Shown: positions 47,720 to 59,644 of the stretch, one piece after another
How positions within the stretch are numbered: position 1 is the stretch's first letter
How the letters are laid out: every line of letters starts with the position of its first letter
NCBI GenBank assembly: GCA_963971285.1
Contig: OZ020244.1
Span: 22,010,001 to 22,074,000 of the forward strand
Reading direction: 5' to 3'
Source of the DNA: Astropecten irregularis
Taxonomy: Eukaryota; Echinodermata; Asteroidea; Paxillosida; Astropectinidae
Length of the DNA: 64,000 nt
Translations under genes and position numbers: made by a program
The notes under the pieces: model-generated
The model's input: only the letters and a program-made list of their open reading frames with translations
What the model was told of the DNA's origin: nothing
Database searches by the model: none

Positions 47720-50700
47720 ATGGATATGATGACAACATCTAGTTTCAGTCTTCCGGGTCGGCGTATCGACGGAAAGAGGTTTCTGGAGGTTGCCAACGAC
47801 CTCCTCATCTTCAGGAAGTTTGAAGATGTTCTCAGCATGTGTCAAGTGCGCTCATCACCCAACAATGCCAGTAACGGGCTGAGTAGTGCTGCAGCCGAAG
47901 TGGTCTTCCCACAGACACTACTGCTGGGTGTCAGTCAGAGTTTACTGGGCAGGGACACTGATCCGAGAGGCGAAGAGATAATCAGAGGAGAATACGCAGA
48001 GAAATTATGGCAGAGGTTGAATTTATGATCATTTAATTATTTCTTCGGCCTAAAATCAAAAAGATAGATTTCAAGTTATTTTTACTTAGGAGTGTTTTTC
48101 TTTAAGATATATCTGGAGGTTCTGGCCTTTATACTTGGGTGTTTTTTCTTCCTCCATGATTCAACCACATCTAAATTCAGTCCCCTGTGAATTGGTTCAA
48201 TTATTCAACCATTCTCAGAGCTATCCAGCCCTTGAATGGGCATGATGGGGGCGTGTCCCTTAATAGCGCTGCGCACTTGTGCTAAAAATAGCACCGAACC
48301 TCAGACAAACATTGCAACGTGGCCATGCAAACGTGTGGTGAGTGGGGGTGTGCGTGGAAGTATGTGTGCGCGTCGCGCGTGGTGTGACGTCATTATTGCG
48401 GAACGCTATTGTCAAAATAGCTTGGGCAGTTGTGGAGCACCCATTCATTGGTACATGACATTGATCATTCCAAATTGGTTGAATTTTTAGTTTTTTACTC
48501 TCAATCACAAAGGTTTCTGTTTTCTTTTAAAGGTACTACATTATATCATACTTTGGTAACATACTGAAACAGAAATCTTCACAGATTTACTCATAACTTA
48601 CAGTTACAGAGTATGAAGAAAATTGAGTGGTAGCAACATGCTATTAAAAATGTTTGCCTTAAATGCTGTATTTATCATTTATTCAGAAAAAAATAATACC
48701 GATTGGCAATTTCTTTTGTTGATATTTTAAAAATAAAAAAATAACACTGATGTTCTCTTTCTCCTGATCGAGGGAACTGTTTCTCCATAGCTTGTCCATT
48801 TGAATGCAAACAAAGATTCTTTGTTTTTAATTGTTGATAATTTTCTGGTTGTATTTGACAGGAAGTTTAATGAATCCGTCTGCATCTTAGCCATCCAAGC
48901 CTATGCAGAAACCGACCAATGGGACAGGGTGCATCCATTCTTGAAACAGTACTACAAACGGCCGGCCAAGTATCCACTCACAATAGCCAAGTTATGGTGA
49001 GGAAAAACATGTGACACTTGTTTAAAACTGGTCCCAGAGTCACAGTCTCGGGTGTCCGGGTGACCAAAATAAGATAATCCTGCATCATGCACGGCAGTAA
49101 AATGTACTAAGGTGTACTAATCGCTTCTTGGTGTGCTGACATTGCAAGACGTATATTACCTTATTTGGTCACCCAGACACTTGAGCATATAGTAGACAGC
49201 CGGACACCTGAGACTGCAGCACTTACTTTTTGAGTTTCATAGGTGTGCACAGGATGGGCGGTTCTGTGTCTGAGCCGGAGGCAGATTTTGCATTGATGTC
49301 ATTGAAAAATAGCATTTTTTCGATATTAATAATTCGAGTTATTATTATTCAATTATATTTTGTAATATTCCACAAAAGGCATTTCATAATTTTGTCTCTC
49401 TTTTCTTTTTTACAACATGTAGCATTTTGCTCTACGCTAAAGTGAAGGACTTCTCGGCAGCCGAAAGCCTCGCTGTGGAATGGCTCTCCGATGCCTCAAA
49501 CCAAACCCTCGCTCAGTACTCATCTATTCTGGAGCTACTCATCTCACACGTGCTACTCCCACAAGATAAGTTACAGCAGGCCAAAGCGCTGGTCGAGCTG
49601 AACTCAGGACTGAGTCCAGACAGAAAGATGAGCTTGATGAAGTTTTTGAAGACTGTGGAAGAAGAGTGGAAGTTGAGGAAGGTGGATGAAACAGGTGTAG
49701 GGTCAACAAAGGGTGAGTATCGAGGATGAAGCCACACACTCGATCTGTACTTTCATTGATGTGTGAACCAAAATACTCATTATTACACTTTGTTGGAGCG
49801 TGATAAAGGTTTTTTGGTTGAATAGATGGTTCATAAGACAGTAAACCAGTCTAGTATGTATTAGGCATCTTTCAGGAGCGGATCCAGGATTTTTCAAAAG
49901 GGGGCGGGGAATTAAAATGCAGCAATTCAATAGCGACGGATGCATTTCGGGGTGATCAAAGCTAGCTAATTTTGTCTCCCCTTCTTTTTTCCTCTCTTTT
50001 TGAGTCTTTTTCCCTCCCTAAAAGTCAACTCATCAAGATAATTTCATCTGGGCAAGATGGCATAGTGAAAACTAAGAAATTGACATATCCTGATAATTTA
50101 TTTTGCCGAGACAACTAGTGAAACAAAAATGTTGACATGTTCTGATAATGATCATAACAAGACAACTTGACTTACTAAAATTGAGATTAATTATCAAGAT
50201 TAATTAACAGGATAAGATGACCTCTCATTTTCGCTTAGAGTCATCTTTTTGAGATAATTTTTGAGACAAGACAACTTCTACCACTCCATAAGTCGACTTG
50301 GCAAGATAAGATTTGGTTGAATAGATGGTTGATTAGACAGTAAACCAGTCTAGTTTTTACTCTAGGCATCTATTTATGGTACTTCATCATCCATTAGTGC
50401 CATCACTCTGGATAAGTGAAATGGCATTTCTGGAGCTCCGTATCTATGACCTTCATTTGTTCACTTTCTTTTCTTTTCAAATTGACAGAATCATCAGGGT
50501 CAACTCTTATGTGGTTCGTCCAGGGGCTCAGCCAGCTTATTACTAGACTTGTACCAGTCACTGGACTACGTTATATCCGGGATATTGCCTGTATTAGCTT
50601 CTTCATTTATCTGGTTGTTGTCAGGACTAATTTAGGTTGGTAATCTTGCTATCACCATTTTCCTTGATTGAGTTGGATGGTATTTAGGCCTTAAAGTTGA

Positions 50701-51191
50701 CTAATGAAATGAGAATGCCTCATGGCTGTCATTTAACTTTTAATTGATTTTTGTTTCACACGGAGAAGTGAACAAAGAAAAAGGAGCGGGATTTGAACCA
50801 GTGACATGACCCCTGGAATACCATTTCGGCACTCTACTAACTCGGCTTTCCAGCCCTATGTTGACAGTGTTCCTAATAGCCAATTATCTGGTTGAGTGAC
50901 AGTACGACAGTAATCTGGAGGTCGCTGGTTCAAATCCCACTCCAGTCAGTTTTTCTTGGTTCACTTTTCAATGACTTGAAATTAATCAAATCAGTTTCCC
51001 TTGTGGTTATTTGATGATTTTTCTTGAAGTTATTGATGTCGGAGATTACAATAATTGCTATCGTTTTTGTTTGTGTATGATTCCTTGCAGCCTCACCTAC
51101 AAGCATGTCTCGTGTAGCAGTTCTATGGAGTGGCATCGTACGCATTTGGCGTTCGCTCTTTGCACCATTCCATCTCATGCCCAAGGCTTGA
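47720..51191 (+). CDS. PEX26: Peroxisome assembly protein 26
   Basis: Five exons: 47720-48015, 48862-48996, 49423-49712, 50489-50635 and 51091-51191. They total 969 bases and 322 aa (human about 305). PEX26 is the tail-anchored peroxisomal membrane receptor that docks the PEX1-PEX6 ATPase so that PEX5 can be recycled. Matches to the family: IQAYAETDQWDRV followed by QYY, then CILLYAKVKDF formed across the exon 2/3 junction, WLSDASNQ and HVLLP. A hydrophobic tail anchor (ACISFFIYLVVV) lies near residues 272-284, and a short basic C-terminal tail starts with SPTS. The start was chosen because an in-frame TGA lies 9 bases upstream (47711-47713). Donors of exons 1 and 4 (GTTGAA, GTTGGT) are weak, but the family alignment supports both joins. 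Intron 1 contains two inverted-repeat copies. Confidence 0.9.
48262..48411 (-). mobile_element. CAATAGCGCT inverted-repeat element, PEX26 intron 1
   Basis: It shares GCTAAAAATAGCACCG and CAGACAAACATTGCAAC with 53813-53976 in the opposite orientation. The ends AATAGCGCTGCG and GAACGCTATTG are inverted. Confidence 0.7.
48529..48715 (+). mobile_element. AAAGGTA element, truncated, PEX26 intron 1
   Basis: It has the left end AAAGGTACTACATTATATCA, then TACTTTGGTAACATACTG, a mix of X and Y features, followed by the core as far as the ATTCAGAAA segment. Confidence 0.6.
50768..51018. mobile_element. SINE T1, palindromic double copy in PEX26 intron 4
   Basis: A reverse tRNA-like 3' half (GAGCGGGATTTGAACCAGTG) is followed by a forward 3' half (GGTTCAAATCCCACTCCAGT) and the normal tail ending TTATTTGATGAT. 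The two halves form a foldback. It ends about 70 bases before the last PEX26 exon. Confidence 0.65.
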
Positions 51192-51486
51192 TGGCTGACT
51201 AATACCCGTTGTGTGCTACTATAGGGATCCCGTGCAGTGGATTGGGCTGCCCATAATGCACCTGGATACCCATAATGCACCTGGAATCCCATTATGCATC
51301 AGGAATCCGGTGCATGCAAGCCAGACGATCTGTGATTGTTTTGTTTCATGGGAGTTCTTTTTGCCGTGTTTTTTTTTTTTGGTTGTCATCTCAAAATGTT
51401 AAACAGCTGCTTGCAGTGGATGTCTTGACAAAGTTTATGTAGACTTGTGCCGTGTCTGTAAGCCAAGCTGTTCTTATGCCCATGAG

Positions 51487-51492
51487 ATTAAA
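51487..51492 (+). terminator. Candidate PEX26 polyadenylation signal (ATTAAA)
   Basis: An ATTAAA lies 296 bases after the PEX26 stop and is followed by T/G-rich sequence within 60 bases. It is the first reasonable hexamer I see. There is no transcript evidence. Confidence 0.25.
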
Positions 51493-52023
51493 GTCTTCAA
51501 GTGCAGATGTCCATTCAATTTAACCACCGAGCTTGCCAGTGTGACCTCAGTTTGTGTCGATGCAACCTCTGTATAAGTTGAGATTTCTTATGTTCAAATT
51601 CCAGAGATAGGTTGCAAGTTCAAATTATTCATGTTCCAACAGCATTATCATGATTATGTTTGTACATGTAAGTAGCATATTTTTACAAATTACGTAAAAT
51701 AGGATGTTAGCATCTGAAAGGGAACAGTTGTGGTGGGGGACACCGGGAACTAGGGAGACATTTCCTAATGTCTCCCTATTATACCAGCTACCTTTTAAAG
51801 ACATATTTTTAAAGTCCATATTTTAATAGAAGACGGAGAATGCTCTTAATATGAGTATAAGCTAATTTCAAGTTCATTGTTTCAGAGGATGTTTTGAAAT
51901 GGATAAGTGAAAGTTTTGTATACGACCATATGGGAATACATGTATCTCCCTAAGTACCCATCCACGGTTGTTATTATTATCATTTATAAGATGCCTTTAA
52001 AACACCATGCATACAACTTTTCA

Positions 52024-52227
52024 GGGGCCAATTTCATAAAGGTCCTTAAGCACACAATTTGCTTAAGCATGAAAAAGTCTTCCTTGATCAAACAGGATTG
52101 CCAACTTAATGTTCATGTGATGTTTGCTGAGTATAACATTCACATACTAATTTTATTTACCAAGGTTTTTGGTGCTTATGCAAATTTTCAGTGCTTAAGC
52201 ACCTCTAGTTCTATGAAATTGGCCCCC
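52024..52227. mobile_element. GGGGCCAATTTCAT element copy, downstream of PEX26
   Basis: The ends are GGGGCCAATTTCATAAAGGT and CTATGAAATTGGCCCCC, with the interior in the opposite orientation to the 4.0 kb copy. Confidence 0.75.
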
Positions 52228-52763
52228 GGATCATTTGCCAGGACCGGACGGTGAAACTGAACCTTTGCTAAACCAAGATAACACCACAGCCAAGTGTAGG
52301 CATGGGTAAATTGTTAAAATTGGTGCCAGTTCAAGGCTTTGCTGGGTTCACAGAGGTTAATCATGTTAATGTATACAGATGGTGAATTATTCGAGTACAT
52401 GGCATGTACTGGCTCAGCAGAACTTGGCTTAATATGAAAACCTCATGTGACAGAGGAAACGCTTGAACATATGTACATGTATGTCACAACCATATACCAT
52501 ATAATATGTCCCCTGTCCACATAGGCTGGTCTGTCGTGAAGTACTACACCTCATTTTCTGTTCATGCAGAGTTTTTTAAGAGCCAGTATGTATCTACCAC
52601 AATAATTAACCACTAAATAACTTCCATTATAAGAGATCATATTACTTTCCTGACTTTTTTCCAACAGTGCAATAAGCCTGACTTTGTATGCAGATGATCA
52701 AATTGCTGTCAATTGACTGATGTCCCTCCCTTGTGATCAAACTCAAATTGTGGAAATAATTTT

Positions 52764-52945
52764 AATCATTGAAAAGTGAACAAAGAAAGATTGACTGGAG
52801 CGGGATTCGAACCGGCGACCCCCTGAACATTGTACAGCGGGAGGTCGTCGGTTTGAATCCCGCTCCTGTCAATTTTTCTTTGTTCACTTTTCAATGACTT
52901 TAATTTCAGTCAGTTTACTGCCCTAGTGGTTATTTGATGATTGAA
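52764..52945. mobile_element. SINE T1, palindromic double copy
   Basis: The left arm GAAAAGTGAACAAAGAAAGA through GAGCGGGATTCGAACCGGCG and the right arm GGTTTGAATCCCGCTC through TTCTTTGTTCACTTTTCAAT mirror each other around about 52830. Each arm holds a B-box-like motif. The normal tail (CAGTTTACTGCCCTAGTGG) follows on the right. Confidence 0.7.
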
Positions 52946-53812
52946 ATTATTTTAACTTATATAATAATATACTAGACCATTATTTTATTTTTCAATTTAA
53001 TACAACTGGAAGTTAACAGTAAGTAATTTTGTTTTCATGATGGACAAGTTGTTTTTGTCTGTTTGTATATTTTACCTGTAGTAGCTATAGAACTGTACAA
53101 TGTTACAGGTTCAAACATGTCAGAGCAATGTTTTAAATATTCACACTAAACCAACAACACGGAAGAAAATTCAAAATTGATTTTTTTTTAACTTGATCGA
53201 ATGTTAATGCTGAAAACGCTTTTTTCCTGTGTGTGTTCAGAGTCTTCCATAATTTTTGTCTTGGTTTTGGTACCTCCTAATAACGCGTATTTCATATCAT
53301 TTACAATATACTGTAACAGATTATTTTGTGGATTGTTGAATTAACGTACTTACTTGATATTTTTGTTTTTAATCCCTGAAATAATTTGAATGGATGTCAC
53401 AAATAATTTAGCAACAGTACTCAGTAATTTTAGATTATTTTGTAATTACTAGTATTTTTTATTTTTTAATACATTGTCAGATTGATTTATGATATATTAC
53501 AGGTTTAACATGAAGAATAATATAGACCTATGTGGGTAATTTTATTTTCATCATTTGAATTAACCAATAAAATTATAGATATGTCGCCACTTGTTGTTAT
53601 TTGAAGTAATTTTGTGGCTGCAAATAAATGTACACATGGAATTTGGAAAGTGGCCAGTTAGCATGGTTAGTATAAGTGTTGTGTGGTTTTCATTTTTAGA
53701 GTTAAGAATTTATAATGTGACATGATTTAGAGAAGGAACGATAACACATTTCCGAAAATCAGATTTTGTTATAAGATTTGGTAGCAAATGATGTTAATGA
53801 AGAATGCTTTTG

Positions 53813-53976
53813 CAATAGCGCTCCTCACTAATGACGTCACAAAATCCCCGGATGTCAGACAAACATTGGCTCACACACGTAGTGTACATGCACGCGCACA
53901 CCCACGCACGTGTGTATGGTTGCAATGTTTGTCTGAGGTCCGGTGCTATTTTTAGCGCAAGTGCGGAGCGCTATTG
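53813..53976 (+). mobile_element. CAATAGCGCT element copy
   Basis: The ends CAATAGCGCTCC and GGAGCGCTATTG are perfectly inverted. The inside has an alternating purine-pyrimidine CACGCGCACACC-type tract. Confidence 0.75.
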
Positions 53977-55952
53977 TGGCATTTCAGCATTATCTTGGTA
54001 AAAAAGGGAACATATGCTAGATTTTGTAAAAACAAATTATGGTCATTGTGTCGTGCTGACACCGAGTGAGTGGGAACTCAATGAGGAAGTGATGCACATT
54101 GAATTGCATGATATGCAAATAAAAGCCCAATAATCTGTTCCTTGTTTAACCCCCTGACTCCCTTCACCCTTGCCTCCCCCAAAAAAGGATTTTACCAAAC
54201 ATAACATTAATCAGGCATGCAAATTGGACTTAACAAAAAAGCCTGGAAATTCAAATCTTTGCTATACTTTTAAAGTGTTTTTCACTTTTTAATGGCAAAA
54301 GAGTGAAATAAGAAAAGGAAAATCAGCTGATCCCAGGAAAAGTTGCAAGCTTGATTAATGGCAGTTGGTGATCTTTGACCAGAATTGGTTTGCGGGAACC
54401 TTTGAATAACGTGCTGCTTAATTCTCCTCGGTATCAGCACTTTAGCAAAGACAGTTGGCTTTTAGGTAATACTGCTGCATACATTGTAAATTACACATAT
54501 ATAGCATTGTGCTTGTAATTCACAATCTGGGTTGGAGTCAAAAATATTAATTTCATGTCATTCTATGGAAAGTACAGTGTATAGGTAAATTTGCTAGCAA
54601 ATTTTGTATGCTTTTTTATATAGGCCTACTTTTTTTCCTTAGTAAGTCACAAGGTTTGATCTCAGGACGTTTAACACTGAAAACTTTAAGCCAAGTAATT
54701 TTCACAAAAACATTGAAATTTATAATTTTTCTTTTTATTTCTATATTTTTTTAATTGGGAAAGGGTGTATTTTATTGGATATGGAGGGTGTGCAAATATA
54801 AAGGCGTCATTTTTAATTCAAGTTTCTCGGATCATGAAGACAGCACATCGCTCTTGAAACTTAAAAAAAAATAACAATTACAATTACTGAATCATCTATT
54901 TTTACGTAAAAGACACAAGCAAAATTAGTCACTTGGTAATCAATTTGAAACAAAAGGTCTTGTCACAGATTATTCGTCTGATCTCTATTTCACATGGCTA
55001 TAGTTAAGTATTTATCTTGCCATTCAAAATTTCATGACAATATTTTGTTTTACAGTGTTCATAGTCAGAGTGTTTTTAGCTGGTATTTTCATTTTTTGGT
55101 CTCACGTAAAATAAATGAAACAGCTACTTTAATATGAAGTTTGCAGGAGTCGCATGTTTTCCTTGTTTGTATGTGTGTGAGTTTGTGTAAATGGCATTCA
55201 AACCGTGGACTAATAACAAAAGGGTCCACGATTAGAAAGCCTGTACAAAACCAATGGAGCTGCTGCCAACAAGTTTAAGTCCAAATAAATGAGGAGCATT
55301 GGGGGATCTACAATTGCAGGCGATAGGTTAGTCTTCCATTTAATCAGACAGACTTCAAGACAAAACAACAAATTACAAACACATGACTTTTTTTGTCACC
55401 CAAAGAAATTTAACTTTATAACATCACTACCAATCTCATACATATTTTTATTTCAAGTAAGTTTACTTTAACATGTAAATATGACCAAAGAAACAGATAA
55501 AAAGACATTGGATTTGAATAAAACCCATATAAACCCCAAAAGAGAGATACCACAAGTAAATCATAATTAGAAAGTTCATCAGAGGAAATTAAAAAATAAA
55601 CATTTCATCGGAATTCTTGGCCTCAGTAGAGCTTTCCACTCGTTATAGTCAAGTTTAAGAAAGGAGGTATTTAAAAAAAAAAATGTTTAGAATGAAATAA
55701 AAGACGGATTGTCCTGGGGGAGAACAACACTGTCCATTGATAAAACCAAGCCATATAAATTCATTAAAAATAGGTTGAAAATGCATTACAATAAAGCAAG
55801 GCACAGGTTATCAAAATGTTACTTTCTTGACATCATTAATATCGTCAGCATAATGTATTATACTTTGTACCGCCATAAATCACTACAAGTTTACATGACA
55901 CTAATTATTACAACTGGCAATCTGGATATGTAAAACATGTGTGAATACAAAC

Positions 55953-56416
55953 CATAGAGCTATATCAAAATTACTAGAGCGCTAGTTCCGCGTTCTCCGT
56001 GTGTAGAGGCTTTGAAGCTGTCCTTGGCACAGTCATTTTAAATTTGAATGCATGTCTGTGGAGCACGAAAACTTTGACTGGAATGCCATTCGAAGAGTGT
56101 ACTCTATATGCAACGCGCAAGTATGCACGAACGGTACCGGTAGCGCGTCTTGATGACGCTTGCAATCATTGCGTGACTGAAGTGCAGAGCATGTACGCCC
56201 ACGGCTCTAAATGAAACGCGCTTTTACCAAAGGTGTGTCGGATTTCGGGCATATTGGGCTTCGATAACGCACATGTATGGAACACAAACGCAAATATACA
56301 AATTTTGTAAACAATTTTGTGTTTTCCATAGGTTTGTGCACAAACATGGATGCGCCCAGCAGGCATCACTCATGTACACGGAGCTAGCGCTCTAGTAATT
56401 TTAATACAGCTCTATG
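55953..56416. mobile_element. Inverted-repeat element with CATAGAGCT ends
   Basis: The left end CATAGAGCTATATCAAAATT, ACTAGAGCGCTAG mirrors the right end CTAGCGCTCTAGTAATTTTA, ACAGCTCTATG over about 33 bases. The interior has only short frames. Confidence 0.75.
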
Positions 56417-57725
56417 ATACAAACTGACCCAATGGGTTCTGCACATTGGTTCACATTCCCAGTCTACTACGAACAAAGGTATAAAACCTTTCACTTTTAA
56501 ACATGAAGCTAGAGCACACAGTTGGGCATTCATCATAATGCAATAAGGGTTATAATGCATGTTGTTGTATAAAGGTACCAACCATCCAAAGAACTACTGC
56601 ACTGGGTTATCACATCGACACTTAATACATCATACATGTACATTACTTTAAAAGGACATCCAGTTCACAATTGCCTAGACTTCACTAAAACTTCAACCTA
56701 AACATGCATAGGTTTTTTTTTTTTTATCAGTTTGTATAAAGAAATATAGTAAATATTATTTATAGAAAAAAAATCACATCAAGGGAAAGATTAATAATGA
56801 ACATTTCAGTTAGTCGTCTTCCACAAAACAGGAGAAACTTCATCTTCAATTCAATCTTCTCCACCACTAATTTCCTCATCTTTTTACGGGAAATACCGCT
56901 GCTACAATTAGCCCTCCGCCTAAATCCAAAAACAGATATTGTCCATCCACTAGCTTAAGCTTGGCAGTCTGATTTCAGCTGATATTCCGTGTGCATTCTG
57001 TTCCCCTGCATATTTGGTTCAGAGTTTCAGACGCAGTTGTCCATCAGGACTTGACATTGCCACTGATGACCCAGCCGGTCAAAGCGACCCCAATTCTAGC
57101 AGATCATGACTCACTCTGTGATGCTAATACTGAAAAACATTTCTTATTTTCAATAATTCTCAAAGGCAGGCTTTAATGTTACATGACAATGTTTCAAATT
57201 GCCCACGCCCACATGGGCTTTTCATTTTTAGTTTTTTTTAGTTTTTATTTGAGGCACTCATCTTGAAAAATTATATCGGTCTTAAAAACCTGATTGTCTC
57301 TAGTCTCCATACTCGCCATGTCTCTAGTCTAAGTGTTTTTTTCTTAACGTGTGCTATTTAGAAGTGTAGCCTATTGCTTTATTACTGCATAATTCCTCAT
57401 CATGCTTTATTTAAAACTCTCAACATCATACCGGTCTGATTATTCGTTCTCTAAAAGGAGACAAGAAATGGGTTTCCTCAGATCAAGGGTACATTTGCAT
57501 ATGTATGAGGACATTTGCATATGTATGAGGAAAATTTGTCAATTTCTACAACTACAGTACACATCAAGGGGCCCCAAGGCAATGAATGACTGTAGGGGAC
57601 AAGGATTAGCCTACATGGAACATCAGACCCAGTTTGATAAATACATCTCTAATAACACACCGGCAAAATGACTGTTCTCTAAAATGTGCAACACTTCATG
57701 GCGGTATGTATTACAACAAACAACC

Positions 57726-57909
57726 TATAGAGGTTATTCACCGACGTCATAAAATCATGTGATTGGCTGTCAAGCTTTTCTATGTTGTCCATGGTTACCC
57801 GTAAGACACGGTACGTTGCATGTGCACTGAAGCGTATTGTTTCCCATGTGCATTCATTGTGCTTGACAGCCAATGACCGTGAAATGACGTCACATGCATA
57901 ACCTCTATA
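57726..57909. mobile_element. Inverted-repeat element with TATAGAGGTTAT ends
   Basis: TATAGAGGTTATTCACCGAC mirrors TGACGTCACATGCATAACCT. Inside, GATTGGCTGTCAAGC pairs with GCTTGACAGCCAATGA. Confidence 0.7.
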
Positions 57910-58124
57910 CATGTACCTTTTTTCTACAGTTCAAGGTACAATACAACAAGACAAAAACACACACCAAAGGTTATGGCTTTGTGATAAGCGGCTCCCTGCA
58001 TCTATCTAACCTTTGTAATTACCGATATGTTTAAGCTCACACTTAGCCTCCAATGTTACCAGAAACAAAACAGAATGTTTTTAGGGCACACTGTACTGCA
58101 CAGTATATATTACCAGCTTTCTTC

Positions 58125-58332
58125 CAATACACGGGTTTACACCATGGCGGCCATCTTAGATTTCGATCGCAACTTTAAAACGAGGCACTTCCACGCACGC
58201 GCACTCTTCGAAGTGTAAGCCCGTCCATTGTCTAAGACAATACATGGGTTTACACTTCGGCGGTTTTGATCGCGACTTCAAAACGAGGCACTATCACGCA
58301 TGCGCTTTTTTCGAAGTGTAAACCCGTGTATT
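58125..58332. mobile_element. Tandem dimer of a CAATACACGGGTTTACAC element
   Basis: Two consecutive units, each with GGGTTTACAC at the left, AACGAGGCACT in the middle and TTCGAAGTGTAA at the right, separated by TCCATTGTCTAAGAC. Confidence 0.65.
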
Positions 58333-59481
58333 AAGGCAATTAATGTGAACTTTGACCTAACACCACAAAATGAGCCAGGAGTTCTTGAGTCCTTTGAAAA
58401 AAAAAAAAAAGAGACAATAAGATGACCGAAACAATGTGCGAGAGCCCAGCAGGCTGTATGTCGGTCAACTCCCTGCAAGCAGTGGAGCATCCATCACCAG
58501 AATATATTCTTCATAAAGGGGCCTTACTCAAAACCTGTACTTTGTCTGTCTGTGAATGGTGTACGGTATACCGGTATTTATACTTCAATGAGGCACTTTT
58601 GCTGACACAAACCGCTAAACCATACGTTGACGACCTCATAGTTTGAACAGCATTTTGGCTGAGCAGTGAGCACCTTGGTCAAAACAACAGGAACCCACAA
58701 GTTCAAAGCCTGCTTTCATAGTGCAACAGGGATCTAAACAAACCTACACTAACAGATCTTTTGTATTCATTTACCAAGTACCACAAAATTCAACAAAGTT
58801 TTAAATTTTGCTTCAAGCATGATCAAGGTTAATATCTCCATCAAGGATCTTGGCTAACTCAGAAATTTGCTTTTAAGCCTTTTATCAAGCTCATGTCAGA
58901 GGCAACAAAATCTTAATCCGTGATTCTGAGCATCTTGCTTATAAATCAGATTATTTCAAAGCAGTGTCATAAAACAATACAGGTTTCTACCGCGATCAAA
59001 CTGACGACTCCTCTTCAACATGAGTCATTCAGCTGAATCAGGCTGTTGGTCACCAACTACTCATTATTTGATGGCGCAGATCGATGTTTCTACCATTTTC
59101 ATGCAGAGTATAATGAACAATCGTGCGAGCCCAGTGCTCTGCTACATGGGTCTGCATGTGCATAGACAGCAGACTTGGCTGCTTGCATTAACCAAGCCAT
59201 CTGGTGAATCATTCATAATGCTATCAGTCATTATCTCATACATAGTCAATGTGTGCACATTGCTGATACACACAAACAATACTGAGGGATTACCACACAC
59301 ACAAACCATGCTGTGGTGCTATTAAGTCAACAGATAGGACAGATACTACACATACATTAAACATGCAGATTATACCAGAATCAATAAAGTCATACTTTAA
59401 CCATCCCCACCCCCTAAATAAAAGACATGTTATCACTGTGCACAGCATGTGGTGGATAAGGTCGCAGTGTAGTGTGTACAC

Positions 59482-59644
59482 GCAGGCCTTGAATTTGGTT
59501 CTGAAAGGGGCAAGGCCACTTTTCCATTGCAAGGGGCACTTCCACTGGAAAATCACAATGTCTATGGAAACATTTAAAGGGGCACGAAGGCCAAGAACCA
59601 GGGCAACGATCGAAGGCCGTGGCCTCCATTAAATTCAAGGCTTG
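59482..59644. mobile_element. Possible CAGGCCTTGAATTT inverted-repeat element
   Basis: CAGGCCTTGAATTT and AAATTCAAGGCTTG are inverted ends 160 bases apart. The GGGGCA-rich interior shows no coding signal. Confidence 0.5.
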
